From contig JAMPHA010000001.1 in NCBI GenBank assembly GCA_023663615.1, positions 186,001-250,000 of the forward strand: a stretch of 64,000 nt of DNA, given 5' to 3'. Made by a program: the position numbers and the translations under genes. The notes under the pieces are model-generated. The model saw nothing but the letters and a program-made list of their open reading frames with translations. It did not search any database and was not told the origin of the DNA. Below, one piece after another: positions 39,152-47,977 of this stretch (positions are counted from its first letter, which is position 1; each line of letters opens with the position of its first letter). Origin of the DNA: DLAJ01 sp023663615. GTDB lineage: Bacteria; Bacillota; Clostridia; Lachnospirales; Lachnospiraceae.

Positions 39152-40510
39152 ATGAGAGAAAAGTATGAATCACTGGCATTAAGCGATCTGAAGGAGATCG
39201 CGAAAGCAAGAGGAATGAAGGGAACATCCACCATGAAAAAGGCGGAGCTGATCGACGCGATGCTTAAGCAGGACGAGGCGGATAAGGCGCAGGGCAAGGA
39301 CATTGAGCCGAAGCCCGTGTTCAGTAAGCCGGGAGAGCCCAAGAAGGAAGAACAGCCGGAGGAACGTTTTCCGCAGGAGCTTGACAGCGGCGTCATGGCG
39401 AACGGGATTTTGGAGGTCATGCCGGACGGATACGGTTTTATCCGCTGCGAGAATTACCTGCCGGGTGAGAACGACGTGTACGTCGCGCCCAGCCAGATCC
39501 GGCGCTTTAATTTAAAAACAGGTGATATTATTGAGGGAAATACGCGGATCAAGACGCAGAATGAGAAGTTCAGCGCGCTTTTGTTCGTCAAAAAAGTAAA
39601 CGGTCTGCCGCCTGAGATCATTGCGCGGCGCACGCCGTTTGAGGATATGACGCCGATCTTCCCGAACGAGCGCTTAAGCTTAGAGACGACGGGCGCGTCC
39701 ATCGCCATGCGGATCATGGATCTGATGAGTCCGGTCGGCAAGGGACAGAGAGGAATGATCGTTTCTCCGCCCAAGGCAGGAAAGACGACTTTACTGAAGG
39801 AAGTCGCCAAGTCCATTAAGAGAAATTCGCCCGATGTGCATCTGATTATTCTTTTGATCGACGAGCGTCCAGAGGAAGTCACGGATATTAAGGAAGCGAT
39901 CGAGGGACCGAACGTAGAAGTCATCTATTCGACGTTTGACGAGCTGCCGGAGCATCACAAGCGGGTGTCCGAGATGGTCATTGAGCGTGCGAAGCGTCTC
40001 GTGGAGTCCAAAAAGGACGTCATGATCCTGTTAGATTCGATCACAAGGCTGACGCGCGCCTACAACCTGACGGTTCCGCCTTCCGGAAGAACGTTATCCG
40101 GCGGTCTCGATCCGGCGGCGCTCCATATGCCGAAGCGCTTTTTCGGCGCGGCGCGCAACATGCGCGAGGGCGGCAGTCTGACGATCCTTGCGACGGCGCT
40201 CGTGGAGACCGGGAGCAAGATGGACGACGTGGTCTACGAGGAGTTCAAGGGAACCGGCAACATGGAAATGGTGTTGGACCGCAAACTTTCCGAGAAGCGC
40301 GTGTTCCCCGCCATCGACATTCCAAAGTCCAGCACGCGGCGGGAGGATCTGCTGCTCACGGGCGACGAGCTGGAGGCGATCAACGTGATCCGCAAGGCGT
40401 TAAACGGCTTAAAGTCCGACGAGGCGGTGGACAAGGTGCTCGACCTGTTCAACCGCACGCGGAACAACAACGAGTTTGTACAGATGGTGAAGAAGATGCG
40501 GTTTATCTGA
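39152..40510 (+). CDS. rho: Transcription termination factor Rho
   Basis: RNA-dependent helicase, 452 residues. The N-terminal SAP-like helix bundle (ALSDLKEIAKARGMKG) is followed by the RNA-binding cold-shock-like domain (EVMPDGYGFIRC). The P-loop is VSPPKAGKTTLLKE, Walker B is VMILLDSITRLTRAYN, the Q-loop is LSGGLDPAALHMPKRF, and the C-terminus is EFVQMVKKMRFI. A charged segment of about 45 residues (KDIEPKPVFSKPGEPK) links the first two domains, common in Firmicute Rho. ATG 39152 is preferred over a start 23 codons upstream because the family begins there. Confidence 0.96.
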   Translation: MREKYESLALSDLKEIAKARGMKGTSTMKKAELIDAMLKQDEADKAQGKDIEPKPVFSKPGEPKKEEQPEERFPQELDSGVMANGILEVMPDGYGFIRCENYLPGENDVYVAPSQIRRFNLKTGDIIEGNTRIKTQNEKFSALLFVKKVNGLPPEIIARRTPFEDMTPIFPNERLSLETTGASIAMRIMDLMSPVGKGQRGMIVSPPKAGKTTLLKEVAKSIKRNSPDVHLIILLIDERPEEVTDIKEAIEGPNVEVIYSTFDELPEHHKRVSEMVIERAKRLVESKKDVMILLDSITRLTRAYNLTVPPSGRTLSGGLDPAALHMPKRFFGAARNMREGGSLTILATALVETGSKMDDVVYEEFKGTGNMEMVLDRKLSEKRVFPAIDIPKSSTRREDLLLTGDELEAINVIRKALNGLKSDEAVDKVLDLFNRTRNNNEFVQMVKKMRFI

Positions 40511-40590
40511 TGCGGCGCTTTCCGTAAGCCTGTCATAAATGGAAAGGCATTCCGTGTTCCGGTATGGTGTTATAAATTTTAAGAAAATAC

Positions 40591-40619
40591 TTGCATCAAA
40601 GGATATTCTGTGATATAGT
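40591..40619 (+). promoter_or_regulatory. Promoter of rpmE
   Basis: TTGCAT (40591-40596) and TATAGT (40614-40619) are separated by 17 bp, 60 bases before the start. Confidence 0.7.
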
Positions 40620-40679
40620 TAGAGCGCTGTTTGTAAACGGACAATCATAAGAAAATGATTTCATAGAGAGGTGAAAAGC

Positions 40680-40886
40680 ATGAAAGAAGGAATCCATCCG
40701 AATTATTATCAGGCAACCGTGACCTGCAACTGCGGCAACACATTCGTGACCGGATCGACAAAGCCGGAGATTCACGTCGAGGTCTGCTCCAAGTGCCATT
40801 CGTTCTACACAGGTCAGCAGAAGACCGCACAGGCGCGCGGACGTATTGATAAGTTCAATAAGAAGTACGGCGTTGTAAACCAATAA
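40680..40886 (+). CDS. rpmE: 50S ribosomal protein L31, zinc-binding form
   Basis: 68 residues: MKEGIHPNYYQATVTCNCGN, then VCSKCHSFYTGQQKTAQARG, ending FNKKYG. Four Cys (CNC and CSKC) show this is the zinc-type L31, which is replaced by a zinc-free paralogue under zinc starvation in some bacteria. It has GAGAGGTG upstream and its own promoter and terminator. It follows rho, as in most Clostridia. Confidence 0.97.
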   Translation: MKEGIHPNYYQATVTCNCGNTFVTGSTKPEIHVEVCSKCHSFYTGQQKTAQARGRIDKFNKKYGVVNQ

Positions 40887-40897
40887 GGCACAGGGAC

Positions 40898-40932
40898 AAG
40901 GTTGAGGTTATCATATCTCAACCTTATTTTTT
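40898..40932 (+). terminator. Terminator after rpmE
   Basis: A perfect 9-bp stem (AAGGTTGAG at 40898-40906 with CTCAACCTT at 40917-40925) is followed by A and six T residues. Confidence 0.9.
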
Positions 40933-41010
40933 CTGCGGGAAATCCGCAAAGGCAGGAAAAAGGAATCGCGCGCGGCTGTCTGCTTTCGCCGTGCGGTGGG
41001 AGGAATCGTT

Positions 41011-42042
41011 TTGGCACGTAAAAAAAGAAAGACCTGCTATTCGGGCATCGGCGGACAGGCGGTGCTGGAAGGCGTTATGATGAAAAATAAAGATATTTAC
41101 GCCGTAGCGGTGCGCAAGTCCGACGGGGAGATCGTGGTGAACACGCAGGAGTATGCCGGCGTCTTAAGCGACAGCTTTTTGAAAAAAGTGCCGTTTATCC
41201 GCGGCGTATTCAACTTTATTGATTCTCTTGCGCTCGGCATGAAATCGCTCAATTATTCCGCAAGTCTTTATGAGGACGAGGATGCGAAGGCGACCGCCGC
41301 GGATAAGGCGCTCAATAAGGTGTCCGGCGGCAGGGCGGAGCAGATTTTCATGGCGTTGACCATGATCTTTTCCGTGGCGCTCTCCGTCGCTGTTTTTATC
41401 GCGCTCCCGTATTATCTCTCCACGCTGTTCGGAAGATATGTGCGGAATCGTTCGCTGTTAAATATCATAGAGGGGGCGATCCGGATCGCGATCTTCCTGC
41501 TCTATGTCGTACTGATCTCGCTGATGAAGGACATCAGGCGGGTGTATATGTACCACGGCGCGGAGCATAAATGCATCAATTGCTTAGAGCGCGGCAGGGC
41601 TCTTTATGTATCCAATGTGATGCGGAGCTCCAGACTGCACCGTCGCTGCGGGACGAGCTTTTTATTGTTTGTCATGTTTGTCAGCATCATTTTGTTCTTT
41701 TTTATCACGGTCACGAATCCGGTGTACCGCATTGTGCTCAGGATCGCGCTCATTCCCGTTGTGGCGGGGATTTCCTATGAGTTGATCCGTTTCGCGGGAA
41801 AACATGATAATGTGCTGGTGCGGATTTTGTCTGCGCCCGGTATGCTGCTGCAGCGTCTGACGACGAGAGAACCGTCGGCGGAGATGGTCGAGGTCGCGAT
41901 CCAGTCCGTGGAAGCGGTGTTTGACTGGCGGGAATACTTAAAAGAGAACTTCGGCTATGACGTGGCGGCGGAGGAAGCGGCGGATGCCGCGGCGCGTGCG
42001 CGGGATGAGGCGGAAGAAGCGGAGGAAGCAGACGAGCCATGA
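41011..42042 (+). CDS. DUF1385 membrane protein (YqhQ-like)
   Basis: About 343 residues. The N-terminal soluble part has GGQAVLEGVMMKNKDIYAVA; four or more helices follow (FSVALSVAVFIALPYYL, AIRIAIFLLYVVLISLM). MYHGAEHKCINCLERG and SRLHRRCGTSFLLFVM contain His and Cys residues that may bind metal. This is the DUF1385 pattern. TTG at 41011 follows GGGAGGA with 6 bases of spacing; a GTG at 40996 would lack a signal. The C-terminal tail (EEAADAAARARDEAEEAEEA) is low complexity. It overlaps prmC by 4 bases. In Firmicutes this gene lies beside prmC and prfA; its function remains unknown. Confidence 0.87.
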   Translation: MARKKRKTCYSGIGGQAVLEGVMMKNKDIYAVAVRKSDGEIVVNTQEYAGVLSDSFLKKVPFIRGVFNFIDSLALGMKSLNYSASLYEDEDAKATAADKALNKVSGGRAEQIFMALTMIFSVALSVAVFIALPYYLSTLFGRYVRNRSLLNIIEGAIRIAIFLLYVVLISLMKDIRRVYMYHGAEHKCINCLERGRALYVSNVMRSSRLHRRCGTSFLLFVMFVSIILFFFITVTNPVYRIVLRIALIPVVAGISYELIRFAGKHDNVLVRILSAPGMLLQRLTTREPSAEMVEVAIQSVEAVFDWREYLKENFGYDVAAEEAADAAARARDEAEEAEEADEP

Positions 42043-43052
42043 CGTACCGCGAAGCCTATGAGCTGGGAGTGCGCCGGCTTTCGGAGAGCGGCATTGCGGA
42101 GGCGAAAACGGATGCGAGACTGCTCTTGGAGCATGTCTGCCACACGGATTATCAGACCCTGTATACGCAGGGAGAGCGCGTGCTGGACGAATTACAGATA
42201 GAATTTTATGTAAACTATTTGCAAAAACGGGCGGAACACATCCCACTGCAATATTTGACGCACACACAGTCCTTTATGGGATTAGATTTTTATGTAAACA
42301 AAAACACTTTGATCCCGCGTGCGGATACGGAGATTCTGGTCGAGGAGGTCATGCGCTATATGCAGGACGGCATGGCGATCCTTGATCTTTGCACGGGAAG
42401 CGGCTGTATTTTGCTGTCCCTGTTACATTATTCTAACGGCTGTTTCGGCGTGGGGACGGATGTATCGGGAGACGCGCTTGCAGTGGCGCGGGAGAACGCG
42501 GACGCGCTGGGTTTTGAAGAAAAGAGGAAGCGGGGAGAATTGCTTTTTTTACAGGGCGATCTGTATGACGCGCTGGGAGGCGGTGCGGAAGGCGCATGGG
42601 AAGGCGCCCGGCGGAATGAGCAGAATGTCGCAGAAGGCGGTGCGGAAGGCGCTTTAAGGAATGTGCCGCAAAGAATGACGGAGGATGTCTCAAAGAAAGC
42701 GGCGTTTGCGGACGACGCGCAGAAAAGGAGCATCCCCGCGTTTGACGTGATCGTGTCGAATCCGCCCTATATCCGTTCCGACGTCATTCCGACGCTGATG
42801 CCGGAGGTAAAAGAGCACGAGCCGCGGCTGGCGCTCGACGGGGGCGGCGACGGGTTATCGTTTTACCGGCGCATCATCGACGGAGCGCCTGCGTTTGCGA
42901 AGCGGGAGAGCGCGCTTTTTTTTGAGATCGGGGCGGATCAGGGAGACGCCGTAAAGACGCTGATGCAGCAGGCGGGATACTATGACGTCCGTGTCGTAAA
43001 GGATTATGCCGGGCTGGACCGGGTAGTGTATGGCGTGCGGTTCGCAGAGTGA
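42039..43052 (+). CDS. prmC: Peptide chain release factor N5-glutamine methyltransferase
   Basis: Methylates the GGQ glutamine of release factors, the substrate encoded next door (prfA). SAM-binding ILDLCTGSGCILLSLL and the catalytic NPPY (VSNPPYIRSDVIPTL) are clear, with the substrate-recognition YLTHTQSFMGLDF. At 337 residues it is about 50 longer than usual. The surplus (GAEGAWEGARRNEQNVAEGG onward, residues about 180-225) lies between the core motifs and includes two copies of a 57-bp-spaced repeat around 42575-42670. Start overlaps the DUF1385 stop (ATGA). Confidence 0.93.
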   Translation: MTYREAYELGVRRLSESGIAEAKTDARLLLEHVCHTDYQTLYTQGERVLDELQIEFYVNYLQKRAEHIPLQYLTHTQSFMGLDFYVNKNTLIPRADTEILVEEVMRYMQDGMAILDLCTGSGCILLSLLHYSNGCFGVGTDVSGDALAVARENADALGFEEKRKRGELLFLQGDLYDALGGGAEGAWEGARRNEQNVAEGGAEGALRNVPQRMTEDVSKKAAFADDAQKRSIPAFDVIVSNPPYIRSDVIPTLMPEVKEHEPRLALDGGGDGLSFYRRIIDGAPAFAKRESALFFEIGADQGDAVKTLMQQAGYYDVRVVKDYAGLDRVVYGVRFAE

Positions 43053-43075
43053 AATAGAAAGAAGGGTATAAGGCG

Positions 43076-44155
43076 ATGTTTGATAAATTAGAGGATTTAC
43101 TCAGGCGCTATGAGGAGATCATGAGCGAGCTCTCGGAGCCGTCCGTGACGTCCGATCAGAACCGCTTTCGCAGTCTGATGAAGGAGCAGAGCGACTTAGA
43201 GCCGATCGTAAAAACGTATCAGGAATATAAAAAGAAAAAACAGGATATGGAAGACAGCCTTGTCATGCTCGACGAGGAGAGCGACGAGGATATGCGCGAA
43301 ATGTTGAAGGAGGAGCTTGCCGATGCCAAAACGTGCGTGGAGGAGCTGGAGCAGGAGTTAAAGATTCTTCTTTTGCCCAAGGATCCGAATGACGAAAAGA
43401 ACGTGATCGTGGAGATCCGCGCAGGCGCGGGCGGCGACGAGGCGGCGCTGTTTGCCGCGGAGATTTATCGGATGTATGTGCATTATGCGGAGGGACGCCG
43501 CTGGAAGATCGAGACGATGAATGTGGATGAGATCGGGATCGGCGGTATGAAAGAAGTACAGTTCACGATCAGCGGAAAGGGCGCGTACTCCGTGATGAAG
43601 TACGAGAGCGGCGTGCACCGCGTCCAGCGCGTGCCGGAGACGGAGAGCGGCGGGCGGATTCACACGTCCACGATCTCGGTGGCGGTGATGCCGGAGGTGG
43701 ACGAGGATATTGATATTGTCATAGAGGATAAAGATATTCGGATCGACGTGATGCGTGCTTCCGGCAATGGCGGACAGTGTGTCAACACGACGGATTCCGC
43801 GGTTCGTCTGACGCATTACCCGACAGGCATTGTCGTTTACAGTCAGACCGAGAAATCGCAGATCCAGAATAAGGCGAAGGCATTTGCCCTGTTACGCGCC
43901 AAGCTCTATGACATGGAGCAGCAGCAGCGCCACGACGCGGAGGCGGAACTGCGCCGTTCGCAGATCGGGACCGGCGACCGCTCCGAGAAAATCAGAACGT
44001 ACAATTTTCCGCAGGGGCGCGTGACCGACCACCGCATCAATCTCACCTTATACAAGCTGGATAAGGTGATGAACGGGGACATTCAGGAGATCATCGACGC
44101 GTGCATCGCGGCGGATCAGAGCATCCGCTTAAGCAAGCTGAACGAGGCGGTGTGA
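43076..44155 (+). CDS. prfA: Peptide chain release factor 1
   Basis: Recognises UAA/UAG and releases the nascent chain. The catalytic GGQ is in ASGNGGQCVNTTDSAVRLTH, and the codon-recognition tripeptide corresponds to PET in RVPETESGGRIHTS. RAGAGGDEAALF and FPQGRVTDHRINLTLY are present. Length (359 aa) is normal. It follows prmC with a 23-base gap, a pairing seen in most bacteria: the methyltransferase and its target are co-transcribed. Confidence 0.97.
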   Translation: MFDKLEDLLRRYEEIMSELSEPSVTSDQNRFRSLMKEQSDLEPIVKTYQEYKKKKQDMEDSLVMLDEESDEDMREMLKEELADAKTCVEELEQELKILLLPKDPNDEKNVIVEIRAGAGGDEAALFAAEIYRMYVHYAEGRRWKIETMNVDEIGIGGMKEVQFTISGKGAYSVMKYESGVHRVQRVPETESGGRIHTSTISVAVMPEVDEDIDIVIEDKDIRIDVMRASGNGGQCVNTTDSAVRLTHYPTGIVVYSQTEKSQIQNKAKAFALLRAKLYDMEQQQRHDAEAELRRSQIGTGDRSEKIRTYNFPQGRVTDHRINLTLYKLDKVMNGDIQEIIDACIAADQSIRLSKLNEAV

Positions 44156-44205
44156 ACCGTATCGGTGCGCAGGGGAATTTTATAAAAGGGAGGCGAAGAG
44201 CGCCA

Positions 44206-44811
44206 GTGGCACTTGAAAACAAGCTTCAGATCAGCGATTCAACAGAATTAGCCCGCGAAGAAGAAAGAATCAGTAAGAAAAAAGCGGCGTCACTTTTCGA
44301 GAGTGGGTATCTGCATACGCTAAAAGCAGGTACGCTGGACAGTCTTTTGGAAATTCACAGATACCTTTTTGATGAGATTTATGACTTTGCCGGCAAAATA
44401 AGGAAAGTGAATATCGCAAAGGGGAATTTTCGATTTGCTCCGGTCGCATATTTGCGCGAGGCACTTGTCAATATCGAAAAAATGCCTCAGTCAACCTTTG
44501 ATGAGATCGTGGAGAAATATGTTGAAATGAATGCTGCGCACCCGTTCAGGGAGGGAAACGGCAGAAGCACCAGAATCTGGCTGGATCTGATCTTGAACAA
44601 AGAGCTTGGCGTGGTAGTGGATTGGAGCAGGATTGATAAAGAGGATTATCTGCTTGCGATGGAGCGGAGTCCGATCAAAGATATAGAAATAAAATATTTG
44701 TTGAAAAGTGCCTTGACAGACCGGATCGCCGACAGGGAGATTTACATGAAAGGGATTGATTACAGTTATTATTATGAGGGGTATGCGGTTTACAAAACGG
44801 GAGAGCTGTGA
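44206..44811 (+). CDS. Fic-family protein adenylyltransferase
   Basis: The Fic motif HPFREGNGRSTRIW lies at residues 112-125 (His112 catalytic), with the flap region and the DEIYDFAGKIRKV segment before it. Such enzymes transfer AMP (or another phosphate group) to a protein target. GTG 44206 fits the family start 'MLENKL.I.DSAELAREEERISKKK' (here MALENKLQISDSTELAREEE). No antitoxin-type inhibitory gene lies beside it. About 200 residues. It comes 50 bases after prfA, which may be a chance insertion next to a translation operon. Confidence 0.88.
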   Translation: MALENKLQISDSTELAREEERISKKKAASLFESGYLHTLKAGTLDSLLEIHRYLFDEIYDFAGKIRKVNIAKGNFRFAPVAYLREALVNIEKMPQSTFDEIVEKYVEMNAAHPFREGNGRSTRIWLDLILNKELGVVVDWSRIDKEDYLLAMERSPIKDIEIKYLLKSALTDRIADREIYMKGIDYSYYYEGYAVYKTGEL

Positions 44812-44941
44812 AGACCTGCACGGCGAAGAGGACTCTTTCCGACAAAATAGTTTTCTTTTCTGCATGAGTATGATACAATAATTTCTATCGAATCCTTAGA
44901 AAAATATAGGTAGTTTATTTCATCTTATGGGAGGTGCGGCT

Positions 44942-47032
44942 ATGAAAACGATCAAGGTGAAGGTCATCGTCGTTGTCATTATCTGCGCGCTGCTTGCGTG
45001 CGGTATCTGCGGCGCTGTCGGTATTATGGAGGCATCCAGAACCGCGTCTACAGAATGCGGGGAGATTCTTTCGTTACAGACAAAAGATTTTGCAAATGAA
45101 CTGAATCTGCAATTTTCCAGGATCTCGCAGTCCGTGGATACGATGGCGGACATTTGTATGCAGCAACTGACGGATTTTAACAAATTCAAGACGAGTGCAG
45201 CCTATGTGGAGGAATACACAGAGAGCGTGATGAGCGTTCTGCTGCAATCGGCGGAGAATACGCCGGGCGTTCTGACCTGCTATATCCGTTATAATCCTGA
45301 TTTCACCGATCCGACGTCCGGTATCTTTTTTACGAGAAACGACACGAACAGCCCGTTCGAGAGCGTTGTGCCAACGGACTTTTCCATCTATGACCCGGAT
45401 GATGCGGCGCATGTGGGCTGGTACTACATACCGGTCAATCACGGCGAGCCGCTGTGGATGTCCCCCTATCTCAATGAAAATATCAATGTCTATATGATCT
45501 CCTATGTCGTGCCGCTTTTTATTGACGGTACATCCGTCGGCATCATCGGCATGGACGTGGATTTCACGGAGCTTCAGAATTTGGTGAGCAGTATGCGCTT
45601 TTTTGACAGCGGGTACGCGTATCTGTTACAGGCGGACAATGCGGTCCTGTATCATCCGAACTTAGAGGTCGGATATGCGGCGGCGGATGACAATACCTAT
45701 GGCTTAAGCCGGATGACGCCTTATCTGAACGATCCGGGAGCGGCGAATGCGATCCATACATTTTCTCTTGGAGGAAAAAAGTATTCTTCCAGCTATAGCG
45801 TGTTGGATAACGGCATGAAGCTCGGCAGCTTCGTCAGACAGAGCGAGGTAATCGCCCTGGCGAGCAGCACGGCGGCAAAAATCCTTGTCGGCGCGATCCT
45901 GGCATTGGTGCTGACGCTTTTGATCGGCAGTCTGTTCAGTATTTATACGACAAAACCGTTAAAAAAAGTAACGAATGCGATCCAGACGATCGCCGGTCTG
46001 GATTTTAGGCCGAATGCGGATGTGGAGGTCCTGTTGAAGCGCGGGGATGAGACGGGTGACATCGCGCGTGCGATCCGGCGGATGCGGGAAAGCATTCAGA
46101 CGCTGATCGTGGAGATCGAAAATTCGAGTATGGAGCTGCGGGCGAATATCCATAGTCTGGAAGATGTGACCAATACCGTGGATTCTCTGAGCGTGGAAAA
46201 CAGCGCGATCTCGCAGGAGCTTGCCGCATCCATGCACGAGACGTCCACCTCATCGGATATGATCGCGCATCATGTGACGAATGTGACCGAGATCGCAGCG
46301 TCGATCGAGAATCTGTCGGAGACCGGGGTGCAGAACGCGAAAGAGATCGGAAAGAGAGCGGATGTATTGCAGAAAAAGACAGAGAGCGCTTCTAAGCGGA
46401 CAAGCCAGATGTGCCAGGAAGTCAGCGAGCAGTCGAAAGAAGCGATCCAGCAGGCGAAGGCTGTGGATAAGATCAATGAGATGACGAACGCGATCTCGGA
46501 GATTTCTTCCCAGACGAATCTGCTTGCGTTAAACGCTTCCATTGAGGCGGCAAGAGCCGGAGAAGCGGGCAGGGGCTTTGCGGTCGTTGCTTCGGAGATC
46601 GGCAGTCTGGCGAGCCAGACAATGGAAATGGTGTCCAATATCAACGGGATCGTCAACGAGGTTGTGGACGCCGTTGGCAATATGTCGGCATGTCTCACAC
46701 ATTCCACCGAATTTCTTGGAAATACGGTGCTTGCGGATTATGAGGAGTTTTCCAGAGTCAGCGAGCAGTATGTGGAGGATGCAAGAGAGTTTGACAGCAG
46801 CATGACGCAGATTCAGGAGGCGATCAACAATCTGGCAGTTTCCATGAATGAGATCAATAAGACCGTTTCGGAGATCAATGTGACGATCGGAGAGGCGACG
46901 AACGGTATCACCAATATTGCCGAGAGCAGTTCCAACATGAAGGCGGGCGTGGCGGACAGCCGCACGCAGGTAGAGACGAGCGTGGGAAATATTGAGAAAT
47001 TAAAAGATGCCGTCGGAAAGTTTGTCATGTAG
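44942..47032 (+). CDS. Methyl-accepting chemotaxis protein with dCache-like sensor
   Basis: About 696 residues. A first membrane helix (VIVVVIICALLACGICGAVG) precedes an extracellular sensor of about 260 residues (PYLNENINVYMISYVVPLFI, SVGIIGMDVDF), typical of dCache_1. A second helix (ILVGAILALVLTLLIGSLF) leads to HAMP and the signalling domain with the hairpin tip SQTNLLALNASIEAARAGE. It contains the methylation helices and no CheR-tether pentapeptide. It binds an unknown small ligand and signals to CheA. The ribosome-binding site is GGGAGG, 7 bases before ATG 44942. Confidence 0.93.
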   Translation: MKTIKVKVIVVVIICALLACGICGAVGIMEASRTASTECGEILSLQTKDFANELNLQFSRISQSVDTMADICMQQLTDFNKFKTSAAYVEEYTESVMSVLLQSAENTPGVLTCYIRYNPDFTDPTSGIFFTRNDTNSPFESVVPTDFSIYDPDDAAHVGWYYIPVNHGEPLWMSPYLNENINVYMISYVVPLFIDGTSVGIIGMDVDFTELQNLVSSMRFFDSGYAYLLQADNAVLYHPNLEVGYAAADDNTYGLSRMTPYLNDPGAANAIHTFSLGGKKYSSSYSVLDNGMKLGSFVRQSEVIALASSTAAKILVGAILALVLTLLIGSLFSIYTTKPLKKVTNAIQTIAGLDFRPNADVEVLLKRGDETGDIARAIRRMRESIQTLIVEIENSSMELRANIHSLEDVTNTVDSLSVENSAISQELAASMHETSTSSDMIAHHVTNVTEIAASIENLSETGVQNAKEIGKRADVLQKKTESASKRTSQMCQEVSEQSKEAIQQAKAVDKINEMTNAISEISSQTNLLALNASIEAARAGEAGRGFAVVASEIGSLASQTMEMVSNINGIVNEVVDAVGNMSACLTHSTEFLGNTVLADYEEFSRVSEQYVEDAREFDSSMTQIQEAINNLAVSMNEINKTVSEINVTIGEATNGITNIAESSSNMKAGVADSRTQVETSVGNIEKLKDAVGKFVM

Positions 47033-47044
47033 AATCGAAATATC

Positions 47045-47090
47045 GAACGCCCTGTTGACACGGATTTGATCGCAGGGCGTTCTTTGTTTT
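47045..47090 (+). terminator. Terminator after the chemoreceptor gene
   Basis: GAACGCCCTG (47045-47054) pairs perfectly with CAGGGCGTTC (47073-47082), with an 18-base loop, followed by a T-rich run. Confidence 0.85.
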
Positions 47091-47133
47091 GGTATAGAAG
47101 AAAACGGTATCGTACAGAGGAAGGCATGCTTTT

Positions 47134-47976
47134 ATGAAAAATGAGAAGGAAAAGAAACTATTTGCAGAAAAATTAAAAGATTTTGCCAATTCATTAGCAT
47201 CGCAGATTGCGTTAAACGGCGAGTGGACCGTTCGTGGGTTTATTGATATTTTTCGAAATGTACATACGATTTCTTCAGATACAAAGATTATATCCAAGAT
47301 ACTTGAATTGCATTTGTTTCCCCATTTTTTAACATTTGCGCAAGACAGCGGATATAAAATAGAATTAGCGACCCATCAGAACTGGTATCCGGATCTGACC
47401 TTTATCAATCGGAGCAATCCTGATATTAAATTTGCCGTGGATTTGAAGACCACCTATCGGGATGAGAAGTATCCGGGATTTTGCAATGGTTTTACGCTTG
47501 GGTCACATGGAGAGTATTTTATCAATAGAGCAAGTACAAAAAATATTCAGTACCCATATCGTGATTACAGCGGTCATTTTTGTATGGGTATCATCTACAC
47601 GAGATCGGTGCTTGATAAGTTTGAGGAGACTAAAATTTATACGGTGGAGGAAATTGAAAACATTCCGGCAGTGATCAGCGGATTTACATTTTTTGCAGAA
47701 GAAAAATGGCGCATTGCAAGCGATAAAGGCGGGAGCGGCAATACAGCGAACATTGGAAGTATTCAAAAAATTGATGACATTCTTTCCGGCAATGGTGTTT
47801 TTGCAAATGCAGGCGAGGAGCTATTCGATGATTATTGGGCAAATTTTGGAAAGATGGAAATACCGGCTAAGGCGGGAGAACACAAAAAGTTATCTTCTTT
47901 TTTAGAATATTTGCGTTATAGGGGACTGCCGGAAAATTTATACAACCCGAAAGCATCAAAGTCGAAGGGAAAGTGA
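47134..47976 (+). CDS. EcoRV-like type II restriction endonuclease
   Basis: The 280-residue protein shares whole blocks with R.EcoRV. The catalytic stretch NWYPDLTFINRSNPDIKFAV then DLKTTYR gives Asp87, Asp103 and Lys105; the EcoRV residues D74, D90, K92 have identical spacing (16 and 2). TKNIQYPYRDYSGHF, GIIYTR and WRIASDKGGSGNTANIGSI also match. It is 1 base from a methyltransferase with equal similarity to M.EcoRV. Expected to cut GATATC to blunt ends if the specificity is kept; that specificity is an inference. Composition is AT-rich against its neighbours. Confidence 0.9.
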   Translation: MKNEKEKKLFAEKLKDFANSLASQIALNGEWTVRGFIDIFRNVHTISSDTKIISKILELHLFPHFLTFAQDSGYKIELATHQNWYPDLTFINRSNPDIKFAVDLKTTYRDEKYPGFCNGFTLGSHGEYFINRASTKNIQYPYRDYSGHFCMGIIYTRSVLDKFEETKIYTVEEIENIPAVISGFTFFAEEKWRIASDKGGSGNTANIGSIQKIDDILSGNGVFANAGEELFDDYWANFGKMEIPAKAGEHKKLSSFLEYLRYRGLPENLYNPKASKSKGK

Positions 47977-47977
47977 T

